A DNA stretch of 5,672 nt from an uncultured Flavobacteriales bacterium (GTDB lineage: Bacteria; Bacteroidota; Bacteroidia; Flavobacteriales_E; Vicingaceae): positions 1 through 5,672 of the forward strand of contig CALALS010000056.1 in NCBI GenBank assembly GCA_937925525.1, read 5' to 3'. The translations under genes and the position numbers were made by a program. Below the pieces are notes generated by a model. It was not told the origin of the DNA. It ran no database searches and saw only the letters and a list, made by a program, of their open reading frames with translations. This document shows, piece by piece, positions 1 to 5,330 of this stretch; position 1 is the stretch's first letter, and each line of letters starts with the position of its first letter.

Positions 1-660
1 GCTGAAGTTGAAGCGGGTATTGGTGCAAAAAAAGAACAGATTGATACTTTTTATTCTAAAATAGAAGAGTATAAGAGGTCAATAGATGCTTTGGAAAATC
101 AAATAAAGACCATAATTAAAAAAGATGAAATAATTAGTGATTTAATTAACAAAGCTGAAACTGCTTTAAATTTAAGGTCAGCTGAAGGAATCAGTGCGGC
201 ATTTTCTGCTCAATATGGTAAAGCTAGTGATGGTAAATTGAAAAGGGGTTGGATTTGGGGGGCAGTTGTATTTTTGATAGTTGCAATTTTGTTGACTGTA
301 TGGATTGTAACTGGAAAGTGGATAGATAGCCCTGATTCATTTAGTTCAATTGTTGGGAGAATTGTAGCAGTGGCTATTTCAATTACTGGGGCAACTTTTT
401 GTGCAAAGCAATATACTAATCAAAAGAAAATAGAAGAAGATTACGCATACAAAGCGACACTTTCAAAATCAATAGTTGCATTTAAGGGAGAGATAGAAAA
501 AGGAGAAGAAGGAAAAAAACAAGTTAGTGAATATCTTACAAGAGTACTAAATGAAATTCACAAAGACCCTCTAAGGTATGGAGACTCAAAAGAGGCTTCT
601 AATACTGTGGATGCAATAAAAAATATGTTAAATGAAGTTATGAAATCTGGAAAGGGTTAA
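1..660 (+). CDS. Coiled-coil protein with two transmembrane helices, 5' end outside window
   Basis: The frame is open from the first base, so 219 C-terminal residues are visible and the true start lies upstream. The TTG at 91 is only an internal leucine codon. Residues 1-60 of the visible part are charged and heptad-like, consistent with a coiled coil. A hydrophobic helix follows at about 84-103 (after KRGW), a short loop, then a second helix at about 117-134. The tail begins with KQYTNQKKIEEDYAYKATL and is mostly helical and charged. The layout suggests a membrane-anchored protein with both ends on the same side. I do not recognise a named family; proteins with a similar helix pair followed by an EDYxYK-like stretch are familiar to me as uncharacterised bacterial proteins, but that is memory only. 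Its codon use is AT-rich, like the restriction module beside it. It is transcribed toward the methyltransferase gene, with a gap of about 130 bp. No function is proposed. Confidence 0.85.
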   Translation, partial: AEVEAGIGAKKEQIDTFYSKIEEYKRSIDALENQIKTIIKKDEIISDLINKAETALNLRSAEGISAAFSAQYGKASDGKLKRGWIWGAVVFLIVAILLTVWIVTGKWIDSPDSFSSIVGRIVAVAISITGATFCAKQYTNQKKIEEDYAYKATLSKSIVAFKGEIEKGEEGKKQVSEYLTRVLNEIHKDPLRYGDSKEASNTVDAIKNMLNEVMKSGKG

Positions 661-662
661 TC

Positions 663-720
663 AAAAACATCATTATTTAACCAATTTCAGTACTCTTTTT
701 ATACCTCTACTACACAATAA
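663..720. repeat. Left flanking direct repeat of the restriction-modification module
   Basis: This intergenic stretch is a diverged copy of 3789-3833. Shared blocks in the same order are CATCATT (668-674), TTTAACCAATTT (676-687), TCTTTTT (694-700) and TACACAATAA (711-720). The copies differ by short indels, the largest an insertion of about 10 bases before the last block in this copy. The two copies bracket the methyltransferase, nuclease and vsr genes exactly. GGTTAA at the end of the upstream gene can pair with TTAACC inside this repeat, but there is no adjacent T-run long enough to call a terminator. Confidence 0.75.
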
Positions 721-750
721 ATGATGAGTTGTGGATAAAAACTGGATGTA

Positions 751-785
751 TTGCCAGGTTTTAAGAAATTCAATAGGTACCTTTG
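751..785 (+). promoter_or_regulatory. Candidate promoter of the methyltransferase gene, with CCAGG site
   Basis: TACCTTTG at 778-785 matches the Bacteroidota -7 consensus TAnnTTTG. A TTG at 751-753 could be the -33 element, but its spacing of 24 bases is longer than the usual 19-21. The box ends 7 bases before the ATG at 793, so a transcript from it would be leaderless or nearly so. CCAGG, the predicted target of the encoded enzyme, sits at 754-758 next to the possible -33 element. This is a consensus match by eye only. Confidence 0.4.
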
Positions 786-792
786 TACATTA

Positions 793-2076
793 ATGGGGAA
801 AAAGTATTCGGATATCAGAAAGAAAATTATTCAGACTGAATCTCAGTGGGGGGAGGATGGTCCTGCTTTTGTAACTCATTACTTGCAAAGCCAAAAAAAT
901 GGTGCGGCAAAATATTATAAAAAGGGGGCAGAAGTATATATTAAAAACATTATTCAGGAGCCTGAGTTTAACTATTCTATACCTTTTACTTATGATGTAC
1001 CTTTTCCACCACCAAAAAATTCTGATTTTAAGTTTATAGATTTATTTGCAGGAATAGGGGGATTTAGAATTGCTTTTCAGGAATTGAATGGTAAGTGTGT
1101 GTTCTCATCTGAATGGAATAAATATGCAAAAAAGACCTATGATGCCAATTTTGGGGAAGTGCCATTTGGAGATATTACCCAAACGGATGAAAAGAAAATT
1201 CCTGACCATGATATTTTAGTAGGTGGTTTTCCTTGTCAGCCATTTAGTATTGCGGGTGTTTCAAAAAAGAAAAGTTTAGGAAAAAAGCATGGATTTCTGG
1301 ATGAAACGCAGGGTACATTGTTTTTTGATATTGCGAGAATTATTAAAGGGAAAAAACCTAAAGCTTTTTTACTGGAAAATGTAAAGAACCTGAAATCCCA
1401 TGATAAAGGCAACACATTTAAAGTAATTGAAAAGACATTAAAAAAACTGGGATATATTGTGTTTAGTCAGATTTTAGATGCAAAACATTATGTACCTCAA
1501 CATAGGGAACGTATTTTTATAGTAGGATTCAACAAAGAATATTTTAGTGAAAGCATTGTGTTTAACTTTCCTGAACCACCAGAAGAAAAGCAACAGATTA
1601 AAAATATTCTGCAACGGAATGTTGACGAGAAATATACATTAACTGATAACTTGTGGGAATATTTGCAGAGGTATGCAAAGAAACATCGTGAAGCAGGAAA
1701 TGGTTTTGGTTTTGGGCTGGTTGATAAAAACAGTGTTTCAAGGACTTTAAGTGCAAGATATTATAAAGATGGTTCGGAAATTCTTATTCCTCAAAATGGT
1801 AAAAATCCAAGAAGATTAACACCTGAAGAGTGTAAACGACTAATGGGTTTTCCTGCTGAATTTAAAATTAAAGACATTGGTGTTTCTGACACTCAACTTT
1901 ACCGTCAATTTGGAAACTCTGTTGCGGTTCCAGTAGTAAGAGCAGTTGCTCAAAAAATGATTGACTTTATATCTGTTTATGAAAAAGAACGGATAAGTAA
2001 AGTTAATGGTATTAATAGTTCAAAAGATTTAAAATCTCATTTTTCTCGTAAAGTTGAGGAAGATGTTTTGATTTAA
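793..2076 (+). CDS. Dcm/M.EcoRII-type DNA (cytosine-5) methyltransferase, predicted CCWGG
   Basis: This enzyme transfers a methyl group from S-adenosylmethionine to carbon 5 of a cytosine and protects the host from the neighbouring nuclease. Counting from ATG 793 (427 residues), motif I is FIDLFAGIGGFR at about 81-92, the catalytic PCQ loop is GGFPCQPFSIAG at about 144-155 with Cys147, motif VI is LLENVKNL at about 193-200, and motif VIII is QHRERIFIVGF at about 236-246. The C-terminal motifs include RLTPEECKRLMGFP and RQFGNSVAVPVV. The target-recognition region carries GNGFGFG and RTLSARYYKDGSEILI, closely resembling E. coli Dcm and M.EcoRII, hence the CCWGG prediction. About 80 residues precede motif I, as in that family. 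An in-frame TTG at 751 would add 14 residues; ATG is preferred because a promoter-like box lies between the two. No Shine-Dalgarno sequence is seen. The 3' end overlaps the opposing nuclease gene by 65 bp. The enzyme class is certain; the specificity is inferred. Confidence 0.95.
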   Translation: MGKKYSDIRKKIIQTESQWGEDGPAFVTHYLQSQKNGAAKYYKKGAEVYIKNIIQEPEFNYSIPFTYDVPFPPPKNSDFKFIDLFAGIGGFRIAFQELNGKCVFSSEWNKYAKKTYDANFGEVPFGDITQTDEKKIPDHDILVGGFPCQPFSIAGVSKKKSLGKKHGFLDETQGTLFFDIARIIKGKKPKAFLLENVKNLKSHDKGNTFKVIEKTLKKLGYIVFSQILDAKHYVPQHRERIFIVGFNKEYFSESIVFNFPEPPEEKQQIKNILQRNVDEKYTLTDNLWEYLQRYAKKHREAGNGFGFGLVDKNSVSRTLSARYYKDGSEILIPQNGKNPRRLTPEECKRLMGFPAEFKIKDIGVSDTQLYRQFGNSVAVPVVRAVAQKMIDFISVYEKERISKVNGINSSKDLKSHFSRKVEEDVLI

Positions 2077-3331
2077 TTCTAAACTGACTTCTTCTTTTAA
2101 CTACTGGCTTAGTGGAAACATTTTCCATTTTAATTCCCGGGTCGTAGTAGATATTCCCTGTACTCATTTGTTGTAAAAACAAATCAAACCTTGTTCCTGT
2201 TCCCAGAATAATATTATTTCCATAAGAATACTGTTGAGAAGGTGTCTTTCTCATTAACGAAGGGACATAACTTGCTAAAGCATGTTTTCTTCTCCAGTGT
2301 TCCAGTAAGGATGTAAAAGACCAGCTGGCAGTTTCATTTCCTTTTTCATCTATCAAAGCAATGCTACCGGAAGTATTTCGGATTTTTCCTGTTTCAATAT
2401 CAAAACCAGGTAATTCCAAAGTTAATTTTGTGGTAGGGTGTTTAATTCCGTATTTATGAATACCACCAAAATTCAGGCGATCAGGTCTACCCATTTTGTC
2501 TTTATACCCATAAGTTCTTATAAAATAATCTACTCCTTTTTCTTTGTAGAAACCTCCGGTTGGCTCAGGAGTCATTAATGTGATAACTGAGCTTTCTATT
2601 TTGTCGAAATTGTTTACTCCAAATTGTTTTACTTCCCATCCAAGATAATCTGGCTCAGAGTAGCCATTTGGAGTAATTCCTAATTCAGCTTCTAACGTAT
2701 AACCTCCACAATTAGAAGATTTACAAGGTAAAATATTGTGATTACTGTCAAGCCTTTTAGAATTAATCCATCCCGATTGGTGGATTCTCAATAATTCATG
2801 AATTAACTTGCCCCTTGAATCTTTTTGGGAAAATTCAGCTTTTACAGGGATAACTTTAAACACACCATGTTCTTCTTCCCAGTTAACTTTTGAAAATTCC
2901 TTTTCAATTTCACTATCAGGAGCAACAACATGTCCTATGATTTTTCCTGTGTTATCTATTCCAAAAAATAAAACCCTGCCTTCAATTCTATTAGCCATTA
3001 ATTCAGAAGGAGGGGAAGTGCATCCTTGTAAAAAGCCGGAAAACCTTACTTCGGGATATTTTGGGTAAAGAATTAATTGTGATTTTGGCGCATGATTTAA
3101 TTGTCCCTGTTCATCAATCCAGTAAAAATCCAGAGGAGTTTTAAATCGTGAACGAACCCAATCCCCACTGTCATCTGCAATTACATCAGTAAAAGGAAAA
3201 ATATTAAGAATATCAAAACTGCCACCAAGATAAACCTGGTTTTTTGAGTTGTCATTTGCAGCAAGTGTTTTAGCATAAATCTTATGACAGCCCTTGTCAG
3301 CAAATAATTCTATTAGCTTTGATAAATTCAT
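2012..3331 (-). CDS. UbaLAI-like type IIE restriction endonuclease (EcoRII-N-like plus MvaI-like domains), predicted CCWGG
   Basis: This is the 439-residue nuclease of the module. The C-terminal part (about 170-439) belongs to the MvaI/BcnI family: GGYTLEAELGI at 209-219 is followed by EPDYLGWEVKQ at 226-236, giving a PD-(D/E)XK-type site with Asp228, Glu233 and Lys235, then SSVITLMTPEP at 247-257. MvaI and BcnI are only about 240 residues, so roughly 170 N-terminal residues are extra. These contain YAKTLAANDNSKNQVYL (19-35), which resembles the start of the EcoRII effector domain (YIKRLSANDTG), and GRVLFFGIDNTGKIIG (118-133), which fits a later strand pair of that B3-like fold. EcoRII-N plus MvaI-C is the layout of UbaLAI, a monomeric CCWGG cutter stimulated by a second site. 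The ATG overlaps the vsr stop codon as ATGA, implying coupled translation. The 3' end overlaps the convergent methyltransferase gene. The catalytic domain call is firm; the N-domain call rests on motif resemblance. Confidence 0.88.
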   Translation of the reverse strand: MNLSKLIELFADKGCHKIYAKTLAANDNSKNQVYLGGSFDILNIFPFTDVIADDSGDWVRSRFKTPLDFYWIDEQGQLNHAPKSQLILYPKYPEVRFSGFLQGCTSPPSELMANRIEGRVLFFGIDNTGKIIGHVVAPDSEIEKEFSKVNWEEEHGVFKVIPVKAEFSQKDSRGKLIHELLRIHQSGWINSKRLDSNHNILPCKSSNCGGYTLEAELGITPNGYSEPDYLGWEVKQFGVNNFDKIESSVITLMTPEPTGGFYKEKGVDYFIRTYGYKDKMGRPDRLNFGGIHKYGIKHPTTKLTLELPGFDIETGKIRNTSGSIALIDEKGNETASWSFTSLLEHWRRKHALASYVPSLMRKTPSQQYSYGNNIILGTGTRFDLFLQQMSTGNIYYDPGIKMENVSTKPVVKRRSQFRIKSKHLPQLYEKNEILNLLNY

Positions 3332-3744
3332 TTCTTTAACAATGTTACAAGTTTTTCTAATGTTTTTTCTCTTTTATTTGTTTTTAATTCACATTCCCAT
3401 ATAATTAGCACATTCCATCCTGAATTTTTAAGATTCTTTTGATGTTTAACATCATTCTCGACATTTTTATTGATTTTATTCATCCAGAAGTCAGTTCGTG
3501 TTTTAGGAACAACAAAGTATTTGCAGTTTTCATGTTTGTGCCAGAAACAACCATGTACAAAAATGACTGTTTTCAAACATTTTAAGAAAATGTCTGGTTT
3601 TCCTGGAAGGTCTTTAACATGTAATCTGTATCTGAATCCATGTGAATAAAGATATTTTCTAACCAGAATTTCCGGTTTGGTATCAGTTCCTTTAATTTTA
3701 CTCATGTTATATGAGCGTACAGAAGGTTTATGAACATCAGCCAT
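3328..3744 (-). CDS. vsr: Very short patch repair endonuclease (Vsr)
   Basis: Vsr nicks DNA 5' of the T in T:G mismatches that arise when 5-methylcytosine deaminates, starting repair back to C:G. The 138-residue protein begins MADVHKPSVRSYNMSKIKG, the usual opening of the family, so ATG 3744 is secure. LPGKPDIF supplies the catalytic Asp51. VHGCFWHKH at 63-71 supplies the Phe67-Trp68 pair that intercalates at the mismatch, His69, and a zinc ligand region completed by Cys74 and by Cys in WECEL. TRTDFWMNKINKNVENDVKHQ is the standard central helix region. E. coli Vsr acts on CTWGG, the deaminated Dcm site, which agrees with the predicted specificity here. The gene lies first in a two-gene operon with the nuclease (four-base overlap), not beside the methyltransferase as in E. 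coli. Length is near the family norm, with a short C-terminus. Confidence 0.97.
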   Translation of the reverse strand: MADVHKPSVRSYNMSKIKGTDTKPEILVRKYLYSHGFRYRLHVKDLPGKPDIFLKCLKTVIFVHGCFWHKHENCKYFVVPKTRTDFWMNKINKNVENDVKHQKNLKNSGWNVLIIWECELKTNKREKTLEKLVTLLKK

Positions 3745-3749
3745 AAAAA

Positions 3750-3757
3750 CAAATATA
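3750..3757 (-). promoter_or_regulatory. Candidate -7 box of the vsr-nuclease operon
   Basis: Read on the - strand, this is TATATTTG, an exact match to the Bacteroidota TAnnTTTG box. It ends five bases before the vsr ATG, so transcription would begin at or almost at the start codon. No clear TTG is seen at the expected -33 distance, so the call is tentative. Confidence 0.35.
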
Positions 3758-3788
3758 ATTATTACTGGTTATCCTGTAATATCTTCTT

Positions 3789-3833
3789 AAAAAGCATCAT
3801 TTAACCAATTTTAACAGTCTTTTTACACAATAA
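3789..3833. repeat. Right flanking direct repeat of the restriction-modification module
   Basis: This is the diverged partner of 663-720 in the same orientation. The shared blocks are CATCATT (3795-3801), TTTAACCAATTT (3800-3811), TCTTTTT (3818-3824) and TACACAATAA (3824-3833). It lacks the roughly 10-base insertion of the left copy. It sits 45 bases upstream of the vsr start, just outside the module, so the pair brackets all three restriction-modification genes and little else. Confidence 0.75.
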
Positions 3834-3837
3834 GGGG

Positions 3838-3928
3838 TTTTAGTTAAGCGTTTTATATATAGGAACAACCTGATGCCTATAGGGTTTTACATGGTAATCT
3901 TATAAAAAAAGGGAATGTTTAACTAAAA
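3838..3928. repeat. Inverted repeat upstream of the 3939 gene
   Basis: TTTTAGTTAA (3838-3847) and TTAACTAAAA (3919-3928) are perfect 10-base inverted repeats separated by 71 bases. The right arm ends 10 bases before the ATG at 3939. The space between contains the palindrome CCTATAGG (3876-3883). It could be an operator pair or a 5' leader that folds over the translation start. In AT-rich DNA chance is also possible. Confidence 0.4.
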
Positions 3929-3938
3929 TTTTACAACC

Positions 3939-4640
3939 ATGAAAAAGCATGAAGAAGACAAGCTTTCGATGTACTATGTGGTACAGAAAGTTTGCACCGA
4001 CCATAGTTCGGTTTGGAGCAGTTTACCTGCATTTACGACAGCTTTCGGAAATTTTGGCACCAAGATAAGTGCGCTGGAGGCTGCGGTAGCAAAACAAGAA
4101 ACGGTGATTACCGGGCATGCACAGCAGAAGCAAAAGGCTGAGGATGCTTTGGTGGCTAAAACACTGGAAATTGCCAAGGCGGTGTCTGCCTACGCTAAGG
4201 TACAGGATGATGATGTGCTGAAGAATAAGGTGGCTTACAGCAAAACTGACCTGGTGAAGGTGAGGGATTCGATAACCTTGCAACGCTGTATGGTGATACG
4301 TGATGAGGCGCAGCTAATTATAGGTTCGCTGGGTGCTTATGGCGTTACGAGTACTGACTTGAACCAGTTGCAAACGCTGTTGACTAATTTTTCGATGTTG
4401 CTACCTACTCCAAGGGCTGCGATTACTGACCGTAAGCGTGCTACGGATGATATTTCTACTTTGGAAAGGGAGATTGATGAGATTCTTAAAGGCCTGATGG
4501 ACCCCTTAGTGGAGAACTTTAAGGCTACGAATCTTACTTTTTACAAGCAGTATTTTGATGCGCGTATTATTGTAGATACTGGTGTGAAGGGTAGTGATGA
4601 TGATGCTTCTACGCCAACGCCTACTAGTCCGGCAGCGTGA
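3939..4640 (+). CDS. Helical protein of unknown function
   Basis: The 233-residue product opens MKKHEEDKLSMYYVVQKV and continues with a Trp-containing turn (VWSSLPAF, 25-32). A long Gln/Lys/Ala-rich segment at about 40-88 should be helical and probably coiled-coil. A second such segment covers about 160-190, and the conserved-looking end FYKQYFDARIIVDTG lies at 201-215. The last 18 residues are an acidic and Thr/Pro-rich tail (SDDDASTPTPTSPAA). There is no signal peptide and no transmembrane helix, so the protein is probably cytoplasmic. I recall similar uncharacterised proteins in Bacteroidota genomes but know no function, and none is assigned. ATG 3939 follows the AT-rich, Shine-Dalgarno-less context TTTTACAACC. 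Codon use is visibly more GC-rich than in the restriction-modification module, suggesting that this gene is native and the module was acquired. It stands alone and is probably terminated by the hairpin at 4808-4845. Confidence 0.85.
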   Translation: MKKHEEDKLSMYYVVQKVCTDHSSVWSSLPAFTTAFGNFGTKISALEAAVAKQETVITGHAQQKQKAEDALVAKTLEIAKAVSAYAKVQDDDVLKNKVAYSKTDLVKVRDSITLQRCMVIRDEAQLIIGSLGAYGVTSTDLNQLQTLLTNFSMLLPTPRAAITDRKRATDDISTLEREIDEILKGLMDPLVENFKATNLTFYKQYFDARIIVDTGVKGSDDDASTPTPTSPAA

Positions 4641-4662
4641 GGGGGATTAGGCACTAGATGAC

Positions 4663-4728
4663 TAGGCAAAAGGCAATAGATAGTTAGCCAAAATGCAATA
4701 GACAGTTAGGCAAAAGGCAATAGCCACT
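4663..4728. repeat. Three 22-bp tandem repeats
   Basis: Three consecutive 22-base units start at 4663, 4685 and 4707 with the pattern TAGGCAAAAGGCAATAGATAGT and a few substitutions. The array begins 22 bases after the stop of the 3939 gene. CTAG-rich sequence surrounds it on both sides (GCACTAGATGACTAGG before, CCACTAGTTGACTAGTG after), as though the array were bounded by copies of the same short word. No coding role is visible. Confidence 0.8.
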
Positions 4729-4740
4729 AGTTGACTAGTG
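4725..4740. repeat. Perfect CACTAGT palindrome
   Basis: CACTAGT (4725-4731) and ACTAGTG (4734-4740) are 7-base inverted repeats separated by TG. The tight dyad immediately follows the 22-bp tandem array. It resembles a protein-binding dyad more than a terminator, since no T-run follows. Confidence 0.6.
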
Positions 4741-4807
4741 AAACCTAAGTGGGGATGGATGCGTAGAAGGAAGTAATTTAAGGATTTTCTTTTTGGTCTA
4801 ACCATAT

Positions 4808-4845
4808 AAAAACTCTCGTCTAGCTTTTCAGGGCGGGAGTTTTTT
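4808..4845. terminator. Rho-independent terminator, probably bidirectional
   Basis: AAAAACTCTCG (4808-4818) pairs with CGGGAGTTTTTT (4834-4845), allowing one G-U pair, around a 15-base loop. A T-run follows on the + strand, and the A-run on the left side gives a T-run on the - strand. It is about 170 bases downstream of the 3939 gene, with only repeats in between. It closely resembles the second terminator at 5277-5315. Confidence 0.8.
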
Positions 4846-4856
4846 GTTTCCTTATC

Positions 4857-4892
4857 CGTCATTCTGAATCCGCCTTTGGCGGTGAAGAATCT
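4857..4892. repeat. Short palindromic repeat (CGTCATTCT type)
   Basis: A CCGCC-TTT-GGCGG hairpin (4870-4882) is enclosed by the outer pair ATTCT (4861-4865) and AGAAT (4886-4890). The leading word CGTCATTCT recurs at 5542-5550. The form resembles dispersed extragenic palindromes found in many genomes of this group. Confidence 0.6.
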
Positions 4893-4923
4893 AATTAAGA
4901 TGGCTGGATTAGTTTCGCTGTAA

Positions 4924-4973
4924 CACCTCCCTACCCTTCCCGATGTTTCGGGACAGGCTCTCAAGGAGGGATA
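4924..4973. repeat. 50-bp hairpin repeat, copy 1
   Basis: This matches 5148-5197 at 45 of 50 positions. It contains an inner hairpin TCCCGA (4938-4943) and TCGGGA (4948-4953) with loop TGTT, between an outer CCTCC and GGAGG pair. Three of the five differences between the copies fall in the hairpin loop region, while the paired bases are preserved, so the structure seems to matter more than the loop sequence. Confidence 0.8.
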
Positions 4974-4975
4974 AT

Positions 4976-4993
4976 ATGTTTTCACGGGAATGA
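4976..4993. repeat. 18-bp direct repeat, copy 1
   Basis: ATGTTTTCACGGGAATGA is identical to 5124-5141. It directly follows hairpin repeat copy 1, whereas the second copy precedes hairpin repeat copy 2, so the order of the two units is reversed between the sites. Confidence 0.8.
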
Positions 4994-5033
4994 TAAATGT
5001 AAGATGTATTCGAAAAACAAAAAAGAGTATTTC

Positions 5034-5065
5034 ATTCCTGACGGAGTGAAACGGAGATCAGGAAT
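5034..5065. repeat. Palindromic repeat with ATTCCTGA arms
   Basis: ATTCCTGA (5034-5041) and TCAGGAAT (5058-5065) are perfect 8-base arms around a 16-base spacer with two ACGGAG words. The arms share ATTCCTG/CAGGAAT with the hairpin at 5098-5117, so the two are probably relatives. Confidence 0.65.
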
Positions 5066-5084
5066 CTAGACGCTTATTAAACCG

Positions 5085-5137
5085 TCCCGTAAAGTGGATT
5101 CCTGCCTTCGCAGGAATGATAAAATGTTTTCACGGGA
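5085..5137. repeat. Nested palindrome with ATTCCTGC hairpin
   Basis: The inner hairpin has perfect 8-base arms ATTCCTGC (5098-5105) and GCAGGAAT (5110-5117) with loop CTTC. Outer arms TCCCGT (5085-5090) and ACGGGA (5132-5137) enclose it; the right outer arm lies inside the second copy of the 18-bp direct repeat. The nested design resembles extragenic palindromic elements; no T-run follows, so it is not called a terminator. Confidence 0.7.
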
Positions 5138-5141
5138 ATGA
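5124..5141. repeat. 18-bp direct repeat, copy 2
   Basis: This is an exact match to 4976-4993. It forms the right shoulder of the nested palindrome and lies six bases before hairpin repeat copy 2. Confidence 0.8.
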
Positions 5142-5147
5142 AAGAGT

Positions 5148-5197
5148 CACCTCCCTAACCTTCCCGATAAATCGGGACAAGCTCTCAAGGAGGGATA
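5148..5197. repeat. 50-bp hairpin repeat, copy 2
   Basis: This partner of 4924-4973 is in the same orientation and matches at 45 of 50 positions. Its inner hairpin is longer than in copy 1: TCCCGAT (5162-5168) and ATCGGGA (5171-5177) with a two-base loop. Confidence 0.8.
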
Positions 5198-5276
5198 TAT
5201 TGAATAATAAATGAAACTTTGATGCGTTATATAATTGGTTAATGACTTTTCTTTTAATCAGCCCATGATTAAATAT

Positions 5277-5315
5277 AAACTCTCGCTCTCCTGGCTTTGG
5301 GCGGGAGTTTTTTTT
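5277..5315. terminator. Second terminator-like hairpin with T-run
   Basis: AAACTCTCGC (5277-5286) pairs with GCGGGAGTTT (5301-5310), with one G-U pair, followed by a further T-run to 5315. It is a near copy of the terminator at 4808-4845. No gene ends near it, so it either travels with the repeats or is left over from a lost gene. A CCTGG site (5290-5294) falls in its loop. Confidence 0.7.
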
Positions 5316-5330
5316 GGACATAAGAGGTAA

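Noticed and set aside
655..700. Terminator after the first gene
   Set aside because: GGTTAA and TTAACC can pair, but the stem is weak and the nearest T-run is too far away.
751..792. TTG at 751 as the methyltransferase start
   Set aside because: It adds 14 unremarkable residues and would place a promoter-like box inside the gene; kept only as an alternative to ATG 793.
2808..3068. 86-codon open frame on the + strand
   Set aside because: It lies wholly antisense inside the nuclease gene, whose reading frame has clear family motifs.
3974..4283. Two open frames on the - strand opposite the 3939 gene
   Set aside because: Cys/Ser-rich translations typical of antisense shadows; the + strand frame is better supported.
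4662..4985. 107-codon open frame on the - strand
   Set aside because: It crosses the 22-bp tandem array, a terminator and a hairpin repeat, and its product has no coherent domain; it is a chance frame in repeats.
5130..5321. 63-codon open frame on the - strand
   Set aside because: It starts inside a terminator and ends in a hairpin repeat, with no protein-like motif.
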